A stretch of DNA of 64,000 bases from Methylococcus geothermalis (GTDB taxonomy: Bacteria > Pseudomonadota > Gammaproteobacteria > Methylococcales > Methylococcaceae). The position numbers were made by a program, and so were the translations under genes. The notes beneath the pieces were generated by a model, which did not search any database, was not told where the DNA came from, and was given only the letters and a program-made list of their open reading frames with translations. Each line of letters begins with the position of its first letter. Within the stretch, counting starts at the first letter, position 1. The DNA is taken from the NCBI RefSeq assembly GCF_012769535.1, contig NZ_CP046565.1, forward strand, positions 558,001 to 622,000. Direction: 5' to 3'. Shown here in pieces: positions 26,659-35,374 of the stretch.

Positions 26659-27012
26659 ATGAACGATGCCGCCGCAAACCTGTCCGCCTTCCCCAAGGAA
26701 TATGCCCTTCTGCTGCTGGGGATAGGCCTCGGCTTCTTTCTCGGCTGGCTGGTGGCCCGCATCGGCGGCCCTGCGCGCGGGGCCGCGGAGGAAGATGCCG
26801 CCGGTACCCGCATGGCGCGGGATGCGCAGCCCATCGATGTCGTCGTGAACGGCAAAATGGTCCGGCTGCCCTCCGACACCGCGGCGGAGGTCCGCAGCCT
26901 GATTCGGGACGGGGATCCGGACGGGGCGGTCAAGCGGCTGCGGGATGCGACCGGCTTGCGGCCGGCAGAGGCCAAAGCGGTGATCGACTCGCTGGCCCGG
27001 ATCAGGGATTGA
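26659..27012 (+). CDS. Membrane-anchored protein with ribosomal L7/L12 C-terminal-like domain
   Basis: A 117-residue protein: one transmembrane helix (about 16-36, LLLLGIGLGFFLGWLVARIGG), a short linker, then about 60 residues whose end AVKRLRDATGLRPAEAKAVID closely resembles the helix-turn-helix of the L7/L12 C-terminal domain (ClpS-like fold). It is not a ribosomal protein: it lacks the dimerisation domain and hinge. The inferred role is a small membrane-tethered protein-interaction module facing the cytoplasm or periplasm. Its start follows a short A-rich stretch with GGATGAGAAGC as ribosome site. Confidence 0.75.
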   Translation: MNDAAANLSAFPKEYALLLLGIGLGFFLGWLVARIGGPARGAAEEDAAGTRMARDAQPIDVVVNGKMVRLPSDTAAEVRSLIRDGDPDGAVKRLRDATGLRPAEAKAVIDSLARIRD

Positions 27013-27056
27013 GCTTCGCCGTTTCCGCTGCGGCGGGTTGACCACCCTTCCCGCTT

Positions 27057-27542
27057 TTACCAGTTCCAGCAATCGGCGACGGAGCCGGAGCCGGATTGCC
27101 CTTTCACGCCCAGCGCATTCAGGGTGAGATTGCCGCAGAGTGCGTCGGTGTGCGGACTCTGGGGCGCGGCTTGCAGCGCGAAGGTGTTGGCGTCGGCGGC
27201 GGTGACGGAAATGACGTAATGGCCTTCGTCCGATTTCCCGTTGGCGGCGAAACCCAGTTTGGTGACGTCGCTCGTATAGGTCTTGTTGTCCATGAAGTAA
27301 AGCTCCTCGCGCGCGGCGGCCCGCAACAGGGCGGCTTTGCCGTCGGCGCGGCGGGTCCGGATGACGTGCTCCTTGTAGGACGGGTAGGCGATGGCGGCGA
27401 GGATGCCGATGATGGCTACCGTGATCATCAGTTCGATCAGCGTGAATCCTCGCCGGCTTCGCCCCCTCGCGCCCCTTCCCTTTTCCGCGTGGAGAGCGCG
27501 GAAAGCGCATGCCTGTCCGCTCAGCTTGGCCATGACGCTCAC
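27057..27542 (-). CDS. pilE: Type IV minor pilin PilE
   Basis: A 161-residue prepilin. The cleavage site [21 protein letters not shown] has Gly at -1 and Glu at +5. The leader from the first ATG is long (32 residues, basic), and a second ATG three codons in would shorten it slightly. The C-terminal disulfide pair is visible as ALCGN and VADCWNW. The gene overlaps pilY1 by four bases (ATGA) and is last in the fimT-pilV-pilW-pilX-pilY1-pilE operon, where PilE links the minor pilin complex to the major fibre. Confidence 0.9.
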   Translation of the reverse strand: MSVMAKLSGQACAFRALHAEKGRGARGRSRRGFTLIELMITVAIIGILAAIAYPSYKEHVIRTRRADGKAALLRAAAREELYFMDNKTYTSDVTKLGFAANGKSDEGHYVISVTAADANTFALQAAPQSPHTDALCGNLTLNALGVKGQSGSGSVADCWNW

Positions 27543-30500
27543 TCCTTTTCGTACCAGTAGAGCCGGTTGATACCGGAGTTGCCGACCGGTTTGGACAGGT
27601 CGGGATTCGCCGGCAGGTTGCCGGCCGTGACATAGAGTTTGCCATTGACGGCGACGGTGACGGGATCGCTGGGCAGGCCCCTGCCGGTGGCGACGAAACG
27701 CTCGTTGGCCGTCGTCGCGGTATTGAAGTTGAAGATGCCCGAGGCGTCCTTGAGGCTGATGACGTAGGTCAGCGATTGGCCCTCATTGGGGCCGCACTGC
27801 CCGGAGACAGTACCGCCCTGCGGCGCATAGGTGCTGAAGTAGACCGAGCCGTTGTAGGTGAGCGGGCTGGAAAGCACTTTTTCGCCGCTGGACGAACTGC
27901 CGATGTCGATGTACCAGCCGGACTTGTCGGTATGGACGGTGTTCGAGCTCGTCAGGTCGTCGAGGTCGGTCACGGTCTTGGCCGACCCCGTGGGCGGCGA
28001 TCCGCTGACGACATGGGTGTCCTTGAACATGTAGAACTGGTTCTGGACGTTGGTGTCGAGCGGGTGCTCGCGGTCGCCCGAGCCGATCAGAATGGCGTCG
28101 AAGCGGGCCGAGCCGGCGGTCGTCGGCACGAAGTCGGGGCGATGGAAGAAGCGCCGGTCCGGCTGTCCGGCATGGCGGCCGACCGAGAGCACGGGCGTGA
28201 GGGTCCAATGGGCGGGTTCGTTGTAGGATGGGGTGCCATCCTGTTTCACATAGGCCAAATCGGCGCGCCAGACTACGCCGCCGGTGTCTCCGACGTACAG
28301 CCGATCCACCGAGCCGTTTTCGTCGGTATCGACCGCGGTGACCTTGGAGGGAATGCTGTCGGCCAGTCCGGGATGCTGGAATGTCGTCGCAGACGCGGCG
28401 CTTGAGCCTTGTATCGCCTTCCAGACCAGCGCACCGGTCTTGGCGTTCACGATGTAGATGGCGTTGCCCTGGGCATCGTCGGTTCCGGCCGCTGCATTCT
28501 TGGCATTCACCGTGCTGGATTCGTCCTTGTTCGCGCTGTAGCCGCCGCCGAAGATGATCACGGGTTTGCGGCCCTCGCCCCAGTCGAGCTGAGCGATGGT
28601 GGGATCGGAGAAGCTGTAGCCGAGTTCGTTGAAGTTCCCGCTGGCGTCGTCCTTCTCGATCCGCCAGAGCATCTTGGGGGTGTCGGGATCGGTGATGTCG
28701 AGCGCGTAATAGCCCTTGCCGCCCCGGCGCATGCCGACGAAGGCGATGACCTGATCGGCGCCGTTCACGGTGCCGTCACGGTCGCTATCGTTGACGTATA
28801 CCGCCGCGGTGCCGTCGAGCCCGTAAACATGAGACGTCGCCGCGCCGTTGTCCGAGAGCGGCTTGAGGTTGCCGAGCAAGCGTCGGGGGATGAAGGCCCA
28901 GTCCTCCACGCCGCTGGGCGATTCGGTGGTGGCGCTTCCCGAAGCCGAATTGCGGAACATGTGCAGGAAGCCGTCGTTGCCGGAGACCAGGATCCGGACG
29001 TCCGGAACGTCCCGCGAGTAGCCGGTGCGCGCGCCATAGTTGATCGGCACGGCGGCCGAATGTAGCGGATCGCCCATCAGCCATTTGCGCTTGGGCTGGT
29101 TGGCCGGCGAGGCCCAGGGGTGGGCTTCGGTGTAATTGCCGTCGCCGTCTTCGTCATTGGCATCCTGTCCCCGCGCGAACTTGAGCAGCTTCACGGCCGT
29201 GGCCTGATCGTCGCCGCTGGCTGAGCTGTACGTCGCGGCACCGCTCCACGTGTCGCCACTCTTCGAGCCGTTCAGGCGGAGTGTGTCCCACACCGCGGTC
29301 GCGGTGGTCGTATCGGCGTTCAGGGGGCGCAGGGCCGTCGCGGTGCCGTTGCTCAGGCTGTCGGGTTCGGTGTAGAGCTTTCGGGCTCCGCCGGTGGCAT
29401 TGCCGTCGCCGGGTGAGCCCGTCAGGAATCCGGGAATCTTCTGGCCGCCGCCGCCGCGGCCCACGCTGCGGCCGTCCTTCCCGACCACCTCGCCTTTGGT
29501 CGTGTCGGCGTAGCTCTGCACGTCGAAGCCGGAAGCGCTGGTCCAGTAGGTGAGCGCTTCGTGCTTGATCCTGCCGTCGACGCCGGAGATCGCTTCGATC
29601 GGCGGACTGGAGGCATCCAGGACCTTGAGCCGGTGCGTCGTGGGATCGGTCGCCAGCTTGAGCCGTTTCAGGTTGCCGTTCCAGCGGGGGGCCTGCTCGG
29701 GCTGGAAGATGGAGAAAAACACGTGGTTCAGCGACTCCGTGCGGTTGAACACGTTGACCGGCGAGGCGGCCGAGACGAAGGTGGTGCTGACGCTCAGCAC
29801 TTCCTTGAAGACCTCCTTGAGGGATGCGATCAGCAGGGTGGGATCGGTGCTCAGCGGCAGCGCGGCGTTGGTTCCGCCGGCGGTCGCGTAGCCGTTGGTC
29901 GTGGTGTTGATGTGCGTGGGAGCGACGAAGAAATACGAGGTGACGTTCTGCACGTCTTCCAGGTTGCCGGCGGTGCCATAGGTGCCATCCGCCAGGTCGG
30001 CGTCGCGCATCCAGCGGATGACATTGGCGAAGGCGCTGTTGCTGGTGCCGGGGTTGAGGCCGTTCATGCCGCCGGAGGCTTTGCCCTGTTTGATCGCGTT
30101 GTCGGAGTCGTTGTCCTTGTTGGAGACCTGGAACATGAAGTTGATCATGAACACCTTGGAGCAGTTGTCCACCAGGGGGCTCACGTAATTGGCGCCGTTT
30201 TCGATGCCGCTGTCCCATTTGAGCAGCCGGTCGTCGAAGCTCGTTCCGGGATTGTCGACGTCCAGATTGTCGTTCTTGTTGTTGTCGCCGTAGTCCTGCC
30301 AGCCCTTGTGGCCATTGAAGATGCCTTGGCCCGTCAGGTAGCGGAACAGCTCGAAATAAAGTTCCTTCCCCTGGAAGTCGTGGGCCAGGTTGCCCTGCGG
30401 TACGGGAATCCGGGCCAGGGCATCGTGGAAGCGGGCCTTGTCGGTGTCGAAGCCTCTCAGCACGTAGGCGCCGTTGCTGCACTGGCCACTGGGGCCGGCA

Positions 30501-30973
30501 CCGCACTGGCCGGTGGTGGAATCGTTGTGGTTGATCATGAGCCCCAGTTTCACACCGGCGAGCTCGGTGCCGAGATCGTCCATGGTCTTGCGCAATGCGG
30601 CGCGGATCAGGTCGAAATGGGTCACGTCGCCGCTCGAGGGCAGATAGGTCGTTCCCGAACTGGGGGACACCGTCGTCCTCAGCGAGCGGCAATCGTCGCC
30701 GTGTTCGTGATCGTCATCCTCGTGATCGTCGTCCTCGTGTTCGTGGTCGTCGTGCCCGTGATCGTCGTCCTCGTGCTCGTGGTCGTCGTCGTCTTCACCG
30801 GTTCCTTGGCATACCGGTGCGCCCAGGTTCGCGCGGTAGTCCAGGCTGAACATCACCAGCGGCTTGCCGCCCACCGAGCCGCCGCCGGCGAAATAGATGC
30901 CGGTATCGTCCGCCTGGCTGGCGCAGAAGGGGGCGGCGATCGAAAGCACCACAATGGCGGGTTGGATTTTCAT
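27539..30973 (-). CDS. pilY1: PilY1-like type IV pilus tip/assembly protein
   Basis: A 1144-residue secreted protein with a signal peptide (about 1-21). The C-terminal half is a PilC/PilY1 beta-propeller domain, with [16 protein letters not shown], a Ca-binding-like loop [14 protein letters not shown] and a second [18 protein letters not shown]. The N-terminal region resembles the adhesin part but lacks a clear DxSxS metal motif. Residues 60-94 are an unbroken run of Asp, Glu, His and Gly (nine His) between C55 and C95. In other bacteria PilY1 sits at the pilus tip and controls extension, adhesion and surface sensing with calcium. Confidence 0.92.
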   Translation of the reverse strand: MKIQPAIVVLSIAAPFCASQADDTGIYFAGGGSVGGKPLVMFSLDYRANLGAPVCQGTGEDDDDHEHEDDDHGHDDHEHEDDDHEDDDHEHGDDCRSLRTTVSPSSGTTYLPSSGDVTHFDLIRAALRKTMDDLGTELAGVKLGLMINHNDSTTGQCGAGPSGQCSNGAYVLRGFDTDKARFHDALARIPVPQGNLAHDFQGKELYFELFRYLTGQGIFNGHKGWQDYGDNNKNDNLDVDNPGTSFDDRLLKWDSGIENGANYVSPLVDNCSKVFMINFMFQVSNKDNDSDNAIKQGKASGGMNGLNPGTSNSAFANVIRWMRDADLADGTYGTAGNLEDVQNVTSYFFVAPTHINTTTNGYATAGGTNAALPLSTDPTLLIASLKEVFKEVLSVSTTFVSAASPVNVFNRTESLNHVFFSIFQPEQAPRWNGNLKRLKLATDPTTHRLKVLDASSPPIEAISGVDGRIKHEALTYWTSASGFDVQSYADTTKGEVVGKDGRSVGRGGGGQKIPGFLTGSPGDGNATGGARKLYTEPDSLSNGTATALRPLNADTTTATAVWDTLRLNGSKSGDTWSGAATYSSASGDDQATAVKLLKFARGQDANDEDGDGNYTEAHPWASPANQPKRKWLMGDPLHSAAVPINYGARTGYSRDVPDVRILVSGNDGFLHMFRNSASGSATTESPSGVEDWAFIPRRLLGNLKPLSDNGAATSHVYGLDGTAAVYVNDSDRDGTVNGADQVIAFVGMRRGGKGYYALDITDPDTPKMLWRIEKDDASGNFNELGYSFSDPTIAQLDWGEGRKPVIIFGGGYSANKDESSTVNAKNAAAGTDDAQGNAIYIVNAKTGALVWKAIQGSSAASATTFQHPGLADSIPSKVTAVDTDENGSVDRLYVGDTGGVVWRADLAYVKQDGTPSYNEPAHWTLTPVLSVGRHAGQPDRRFFHRPDFVPTTAGSARFDAILIGSGDREHPLDTNVQNQFYMFKDTHVVSGSPPTGSAKTVTDLDDLTSSNTVHTDKSGWYIDIGSSSSGEKVLSSPLTYNGSVYFSTYAPQGGTVSGQCGPNEGQSLTYVISLKDASGIFNFNTATTANERFVATGRGLPSDPVTVAVNGKLYVTAGNLPANPDLSKPVGNSGINRLYWYEKE
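30692..30796 (-). repeat. Asp/His/Glu-rich tract in pilY1
   Basis: Codons for PilY1 residues 60-94 are built from imperfect repeats of short units such as DDDHEHE and DHEDDDHEH. Thirty-five residues contain only D, E, H and G, with nine histidines, and are bracketed by two cysteines (C55 and C95) that could close a loop. Typical PilY1 proteins, as far as I know, do not carry such a tract at this place. Confidence 0.85.
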
Positions 30974-31032
30974 TGTTGTTCTCCGAATTCGACAGGCGTG
31001 CCCGAGCGTGGAATGACTTGGGCCGGAATCAA

Positions 31033-31707
31033 TCAGCCATGGTTTCCCTCGTGCTCATCATCGTCATGCCCTCCCTCATGATCTCCGCCTTCATGATCGC
31101 CGCCTTCATGATCGCCGCCTTCATGATCGCCGCCTTCATGATCGTCGTCATCCGAAGGAGTGGGAGCGGGCGTCGGGGCGGGCGTCGGCTCGGGGGTTTC
31201 GCTGTCGTAGCGCACCGAGCCGCTGGAAACGAGGGTGCCGCGGACGGCCGATACCACCCCGACGTGGGTGGCATCGGCGGACGATTCGGCGGTCGAGCCA
31301 TCATAGTCGCTTTCGATGACGCGTTCGAAGACCTTGTTGCTCTCCTCGCTCTTGGACGAGCCGAGCGCGACACTGCTGCGCACCCGGACGTGAACCGGCG
31401 GTGTCAGCAGCGGCGAGGGAAGGGTGGGCAGTGACGGGCCGCCGCAACCGCCGTAGGGATAGTTCGCGGTGCAGCGCGAACTGTTCCCCATCCGGTCCAG
31501 ATTGAGAGCGATCGCTTCCCCCGCGACATAGTCGGACGCCGCCTGGGCCTGCTGCAGGCCGTTGATGCGGGCCTCGCCGTTGCGCGCCATGCGGACGCTG
31601 GTGCCGCTGGAGTGGATCGCCGCGATGCCCAGGACCGTCAGCACGATGGTGAACAGCATGCCGACGACCAGGGCGGCGCCCTTCTGCATTGTTTTTTTCC
31701 GGGCCAT
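31033..31707 (-). CDS. pilX: Type IV minor pilin PilX with Asp/His-rich tail
   Basis: A 224-residue prepilin. After a short basic leader the site KG-AALVVGML follows, with no Glu at +5, which is normal for PilX. The pilin body includes a cysteine pair near SSRCTANYPYGGCG. From about residue 180 it has a Pro/Thr/Ala linker (PTPAPTPAPTP), then a tail of DDDD and five DHEGG units ending in HDDDEHEGNHG. That tail is atypical. The ATG at 31707 has an AAGGGAGG ribosome site and lies 25 bases after pilW. The gene sits just upstream of pilY1. Confidence 0.87.
   Translation of the reverse strand: MARKKTMQKGAALVVGMLFTIVLTVLGIAAIHSSGTSVRMARNGEARINGLQQAQAASDYVAGEAIALNLDRMGNSSRCTANYPYGGCGGPSLPTLPSPLLTPPVHVRVRSSVALGSSKSEESNKVFERVIESDYDGSTAESSADATHVGVVSAVRGTLVSSGSVRYDSETPEPTPAPTPAPTPSDDDDHEGGDHEGGDHEGGDHEGGDHEGGHDDDEHEGNHG
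31069..31143 (-). repeat. Five 15-bp tandem repeats encoding DHEGG
   Basis: Five head-to-tail copies of a 15-base unit; on the minus strand the consensus is GATCATGAAGGCGGC. Units at 31099-31143 are identical, 31084-31098 differs at one base and 31069-31083 at three. Each unit keeps frame, so gain or loss of copies would alter only the length of the PilX tail. Confidence 0.9.
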
Positions 31708-31732
31708 CGGGCCCTCCCTTTGCACGAAAGAC

Positions 31733-32803
31733 TCAGTGGTATTGCTGGTTGCGCAACTGGACCGTGGTCGTGAACACCTTTCGCCGGAAGTGGTCACGGA
31801 ACGGCCCCAGCGTCACCGCGCCGAATGTATAAGTCTTGTCATCAGTGTAGCTTGAATCGGACTCCGCGCTACGGACCAGGAGGTGGATTCTGGCGCTGAT
31901 GGCGCAGTCGAGCTCGTCGGGCGTGATGGCGTTGTAATCCTCCCTGGAAGAGAGATACTTGTCGGGGATGCCGTCCATGCCGCAGGAATCGTCGGTCATG
32001 CTGCCATCGCCATCGTCGATGCCGAATTCGATGTGGAAGTATTCGATGCCTTCGGCGAGTTCCCCGCCGTCGTCCAGCTCGAAAATGATGGGGTTCCCGT
32101 TTTGCCGCCCCAAGGTCTTCCGTACCAGCCGCGGAACGCACCGCGGATCGGTGGGTTGGGTGGCGCATCGCGTTGCCGTGTAGCCCCGGCTGATGTAATA
32201 AACATGGACGATATACCTCCAATAGGCCGTGGAGGTGGAAGTGACCGGGCAGTCGGGCGGGACGGGAGATTGGATGAGGCTGCCGGTGGAGCCGCTGGTT
32301 TGAAGGTAGACCAGTCCAGCGAAGTCGTTGGCCGATCCGGTTTTGCAATAGACGGGATTGCCTTCGGCGTGCTTCAGGGCGAGCAGGTTCGTGCCGGGCT
32401 TGAGGTAATCGGTGGCGTTGAAGCAGGGCCAATCGGCCGGAGCCGAGTCCGCCGACGGAGCCATGAGGTAGTGCGTCACCGGCGCCGAGGGCGTCGTCGT
32501 GGTCGTCCAGTTGGTTCCGCAGTCGTTCTGGACGCTGATGGCCGAGGTGGGGGGGCAGTTGGTCATGGCGCTGCAATCGGCGCCACCCCAGAAGCCCGCC
32601 AGCGCCAGGTCGCTGGCCAGCAAGTTGAGGGCGAAGCGCCCGTTTTCCTGCATCAGCGCGAATTGTTCGTTCTGGCGGTAGTTCATCTTGTGCTGGACGA
32701 ACAGGCCGCCGATGGCGCCGACGACCAAAAGGCCCAGCACCATCGAGATCAACAGTCCCACCGTGGAAAATCCCGGCTGGCCGCCCCGTGTCGGAATCCT
32801 CAT
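31733..32803 (-). CDS. pilW: Type IV minor pilin PilW
   Basis: A 356-residue prepilin-like protein with the PilW layout: short leader, site QPG-FSTVGLLISMVLGLL, helix, then a large C-terminal domain with several cysteines and FALMQENGRFALNLLASDLALAGFWGG, a strongly conserved PilW stretch. The residue at mature position 5 is Gly instead of the Glu found in most PilW proteins, as read directly from the codons. It lies between pilV (one base gap) and pilX, and should form part of the priming complex at the pilus tip. Confidence 0.88.
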   Translation of the reverse strand: MRIPTRGGQPGFSTVGLLISMVLGLLVVGAIGGLFVQHKMNYRQNEQFALMQENGRFALNLLASDLALAGFWGGADCSAMTNCPPTSAISVQNDCGTNWTTTTTPSAPVTHYLMAPSADSAPADWPCFNATDYLKPGTNLLALKHAEGNPVYCKTGSANDFAGLVYLQTSGSTGSLIQSPVPPDCPVTSTSTAYWRYIVHVYYISRGYTATRCATQPTDPRCVPRLVRKTLGRQNGNPIIFELDDGGELAEGIEYFHIEFGIDDGDGSMTDDSCGMDGIPDKYLSSREDYNAITPDELDCAISARIHLLVRSAESDSSYTDDKTYTFGAVTLGPFRDHFRRKVFTTTVQLRNQQYH

Positions 32804-32804
32804 G

Positions 32805-33443
32805 TCAGATGCATCCTCCGCTAACGCCTTCCCGGCAGATATAGGTGCTGATCCGGAAGAGCCGGCGGTATTCGTTGTTGGTCCCATATTGGCCGTTGCC
32901 GCAGGTGTCGGATGCGTTTTCCGAGCCGGCTTCGGGCAAGGATGAGTCGCGGCCGCGCCAGACGATGGTGACGGTGTACCGGCCGGAGCCACCGGCGTTG
33001 CTGCTGGTGACGCACAGCGTGGGGTTGGTCAGTCCGCCCACCGTGGAGACATTCGCACCGGTTCCGGTCGTTTCGGTGGCGCCCAGCAGGCTGCGCTGGA
33101 AGTCGCGGCGGTCGCAGGCCGCGAGGTTGGCCGGCCCCATGCAGTCCAGCGAGTCGCTGAACGTGGTGTTCGCGTTGATGGTCGCGGTGTAGCTGGCCAG
33201 GGCTTCGGTATTCAGCCGCATCCGCTCCAGCACGTCCTGGCCGATGGCCGCGGCCAGGCTGCGCTGGGCGGATTCGAATGCCGTCTTGCGGGCGGTGATC
33301 TGCAAGGCGGCGAGCCCCAGCAGCGCCACCGCGAAGACGAAGACGCTGATGAGCACTTCGATGAGAGTGAAGCCTTGACACGAACGGGGAGGGCAGCAGG
33401 CGTCCGGGTTAGCGGCAGTCGTCTTGGGAAATATTGGTGCCAC
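32805..33443 (-). CDS. pilV: Type IV minor pilin PilV
   Basis: A 212-residue prepilin with cleavage site CQG-FTLIEVLISVFVFAVALLG (Gly -1, Glu +5). The body has cysteines suited to disulfide bonds (LDCMGP, ACDRRDF, and a CREGVSGGCI end). The GTG at 33443 is chosen because an AGGAG ribosome site lies eight bases upstream; the next in-frame ATG at 33479 would give a 36-residue leader. The start lies inside the end of the fimT gene (35-base overlap), so translation is coupled. Confidence 0.85.
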   Translation of the reverse strand: MAPIFPKTTAANPDACCPPRSCQGFTLIEVLISVFVFAVALLGLAALQITARKTAFESAQRSLAAAIGQDVLERMRLNTEALASYTATINANTTFSDSLDCMGPANLAACDRRDFQRSLLGATETTGTGANVSTVGGLTNPTLCVTSSNAGGSGRYTVTIVWRGRDSSLPEAGSENASDTCGNGQYGTNNEYRRLFRISTYICREGVSGGCI

Positions 33444-33954
33444 TGCCTTTCTCCTGGATGTTGTCGCCGTTGTCGTCACGGGTGGTCCTCAGGCGTCCCG
33501 TCATTGCCAGCACCAGACCTCGTGCTTTGGTGTAGCCGCGGCTGTCACAGAAGATGAAGGTGCCATTGGTGACGCCGTTGAGGAAGCCTTTACCGTCATA
33601 CACAACTTTGTTGCTCCCCGTATATTTGAGGTTCATGGCCATGCCCGATGATACGGATTCATGAACCCGCAGCACCGTCGTGCCAGCCAGGACGATCCAT
33701 CCGTCCGTCCAGCTTCTCGAATCGTCGCAGGCAGTGCCGCCGGTGTTCCGCTTGCATACGGTGATGGAGGTATTGCGCTTTACGGCCTCGCTGCGGGCAT
33801 AGCTCAGGTCGGCGACCAGCGAGTTGATCTGGGCGGCCATGCGGTTGTCCAGGATCAGGTCACGGAAGCCGGGAATGCCCACGGTGATAAGGATGGCCGC
33901 CAGCGCGATTCCAACCATGAGTTCGATCAACGTAAAGGCTGCGGTGCAACGCAT
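33409..33954 (-). CDS. fimT: FimT/GspH family minor pilin
   Basis: A 181-residue prepilin. The leader is only six residues, and the site reads TAA-FTLIELMVGIALAA, so the residue before the cleavage site is Ala rather than the usual Gly. The body has the GspH/FimT pattern NRMAAQINSLVADLSYARSEAVKRN, with paired cysteines (VCKRN, ACDDS, FCDSRG). It is first in the minor pilin operon, so the main promoter should lie just upstream. FimT-like pilins bind DNA in some species. Confidence 0.87.
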   Translation of the reverse strand: MRCTAAFTLIELMVGIALAAILITVGIPGFRDLILDNRMAAQINSLVADLSYARSEAVKRNTSITVCKRNTGGTACDDSRSWTDGWIVLAGTTVLRVHESVSSGMAMNLKYTGSNKVVYDGKGFLNGVTNGTFIFCDSRGYTKARGLVLAMTGRLRTTRDDNGDNIQEKGSGTNISQDDCR

Positions 33955-34201
33955 CGGCGGTTCTCGGCGGCTGTGCGAAAGTTTGAATTCTTATCAGATA
34001 ACCTGATTAGCAAGAATGTTCAGCCGTCAGGTAACTCGGAACCGGCTTCATCGGGTTCCGCCCTATGCGACTGCCCGGCACCCGTCGGGTGAATGCACAA
34101 ATCGGCGGGAAAGCCGATTGACAGGTCCCGTTCTTGGGGCCTGCCCTCCAGGCCGGGCTCCGGCAATCCATGCCGGAACGACGAGTTCTTCCTGACTTGA
34201 C
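33955..34201 (-). promoter_or_regulatory. Upstream region of the minor pilin operon
   Basis: About 250 bases between fimT and rlmM with no gene. The part next to fimT is unusually AT-rich for this window and, on the minus strand, holds TTGCTA followed by TTATCTGATAAG, which contains the palindrome TTATC-T-GATAA (near 33992-34004). This looks like the operon promoter or an operator, but I cannot define -35 and -10 boxes with proper spacing. No sigma-54 signature (GG-N10-GC) was convincing. Confidence 0.35.
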
Positions 34202-34231
34202 AGCGTTGCCCTCTGGGAGAGGGGCAACGCT
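34202..34231 (-). terminator. Hairpin at the end of rlmM
   Basis: AGCGTTGCCC (34202-34211) and GGGCAACGCT (34222-34231) are exact reverse complements, 10 pairs, with a further TCT/AGA pairing in the 10-base loop. It overlaps the rlmM stop codon. There is no long T run after it on the minus strand, so termination would be weak or assisted. Confidence 0.5.
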
Positions 34232-35294
34232 AGCCAACCAGATCGAGAAATCCCGTGACTTCTTCCCGGTCGTGGTAGAGCTGGAGGAATCTCAGGCGAT
34301 GGAACCCCCCTTTTCCGGCCAGCCGTTCCTCGATCAGGCCGCGGCAGCGTTCGACTTCTTCATGGCGCTTGTTCATCGGCAATTTTAGATTGAATACGGC
34401 ATAGCGGAAGGCGCCATCGGCCGCCCAGTCGGCCACCAGCCGGGCGATCCGCGAGGGCTGTTCCACCATGTCGCAGACCAGCCAGTCGACCGGCTTCGAG
34501 GGACGGTAGCGGAACCCGTCGGCGCGCAAATGGGTCACCAGGCCGGATTCCATCAATGTTTCATCCAGGCTGCCGTTGTCGACGGCGGTGGTGCGGATGT
34601 GGCGCCGCACCAGTTGCCAGGTCCAACCGCCGGGGGCGGCGCCCAGGTCGACGGCGCTCATGCCCGGACGGAGCATGGTTTCGGGACGGTCGACGAATAC
34701 CAGGAAGGCTTCTTCGAGCTTGAGCGTCGAGCGGCTCGGCGCGGAGCGGGGGAACTTGAGGCGGGGAATGCCGCAAGGCCAGGGGGAGGAGTCGTCCGGC
34801 GGGGTGTAACCGACGTAGGCGGCGGTCGATGCGAGAAAAAACCCATGCAGGCGGGGAGCCGAGCCGTTGCCGCCCAGCAGTCCGGCCTCGGCCGCGGCGG
34901 CAGCGAACGGGCGTTCGAACTTGCGGGTGAATCGCGCGAGTTCCTTGGCCTCGTTGGTGTCCGCCGTTTCCAGCCAGAGCGTTGAATAGCGCCGCTGCAG
35001 TCCGGCCGCCGCGCCGATGAGCGGGGTGATCCGGTCGTCGACCGGGAGGTCGGACAGGGGGCCGATGGCGAAAATCCGCTGGCGGGCGAAGATCAGCGCG
35101 TCGAACCGCAGCCTGGCGGCTTGTGCCCCGAGGGCATCGGGCTCGTGCGCCACGAAGACCACATAGGCCGAGTTCTCCTTCGCCCTGATATGGCCGGAAA
35201 TTCCCGCCGCCAAGGTGTGGGCCTGGATTTCGGCCGCACATTCCTTTTCGAAGCCGCGGCGGCAGTAGAGCAGGATCGAGGAGGGGGATGTCAA
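34230..35294 (-). CDS. rlmM: 23S rRNA (cytidine2498-2'-O)-methyltransferase
   Basis: A protein of about 354 residues matching RlmM, which methylates C2498 of 23S rRNA. The N-terminal THUMP-like part begins with the diagnostic LLYCRRGFEKECAAEI, and the C-terminal Rossmann domain has the SAM motif VDLGAAPGGWTWQL, D of LVCDMVEQP and K of FNLKLPM, completing the K-D-K type site. The TTG at 35294 is preferred (AGGT upstream, good fit to family length of about 360), but an ATG at 35360 in the same frame is possible. Confidence 0.9.
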   Translation of the reverse strand: MTSPSSILLYCRRGFEKECAAEIQAHTLAAGISGHIRAKENSAYVVFVAHEPDALGAQAARLRFDALIFARQRIFAIGPLSDLPVDDRITPLIGAAAGLQRRYSTLWLETADTNEAKELARFTRKFERPFAAAAAEAGLLGGNGSAPRLHGFFLASTAAYVGYTPPDDSSPWPCGIPRLKFPRSAPSRSTLKLEEAFLVFVDRPETMLRPGMSAVDLGAAPGGWTWQLVRRHIRTTAVDNGSLDETLMESGLVTHLRADGFRYRPSKPVDWLVCDMVEQPSRIARLVADWAADGAFRYAVFNLKLPMNKRHEEVERCRGLIEERLAGKGGFHRLRFLQLYHDREEVTGFLDLVG

Positions 35295-35324
35295 GGCTTT
35301 ACCTGTGGCCGGTGCTGGTTTAAG

Positions 35325-35354
35325 TTGAAACAATGCGCGACCGCGCATTCTAAC
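35325..35354 (+). promoter_or_regulatory. Possible promoter with palindromic operator before the Wzt-like gene
   Basis: TTGAAA (35325-35330) and TCTAAC (35349-35354) are spaced 18 bases apart, a fair sigma-70 pair. The spacer contains AATGCGCG (35332-35339) and CGCGCATT (35342-35349), an exact palindrome with a two-base centre. The location between -35 and -10, 20 bases before the GTG start, suits a repressor or spacer-distorting activator. Low certainty without expression data. Confidence 0.4.
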
Positions 35355-35374
35355 CGACATCTTTCGTCTCGATC

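Noticed and set aside
31069-31143. Tandem repeats as a CRISPR array
   Set aside because: Units are 15 bases, contiguous without spacers, and in frame with pilX coding sequence; no cas genes are present.
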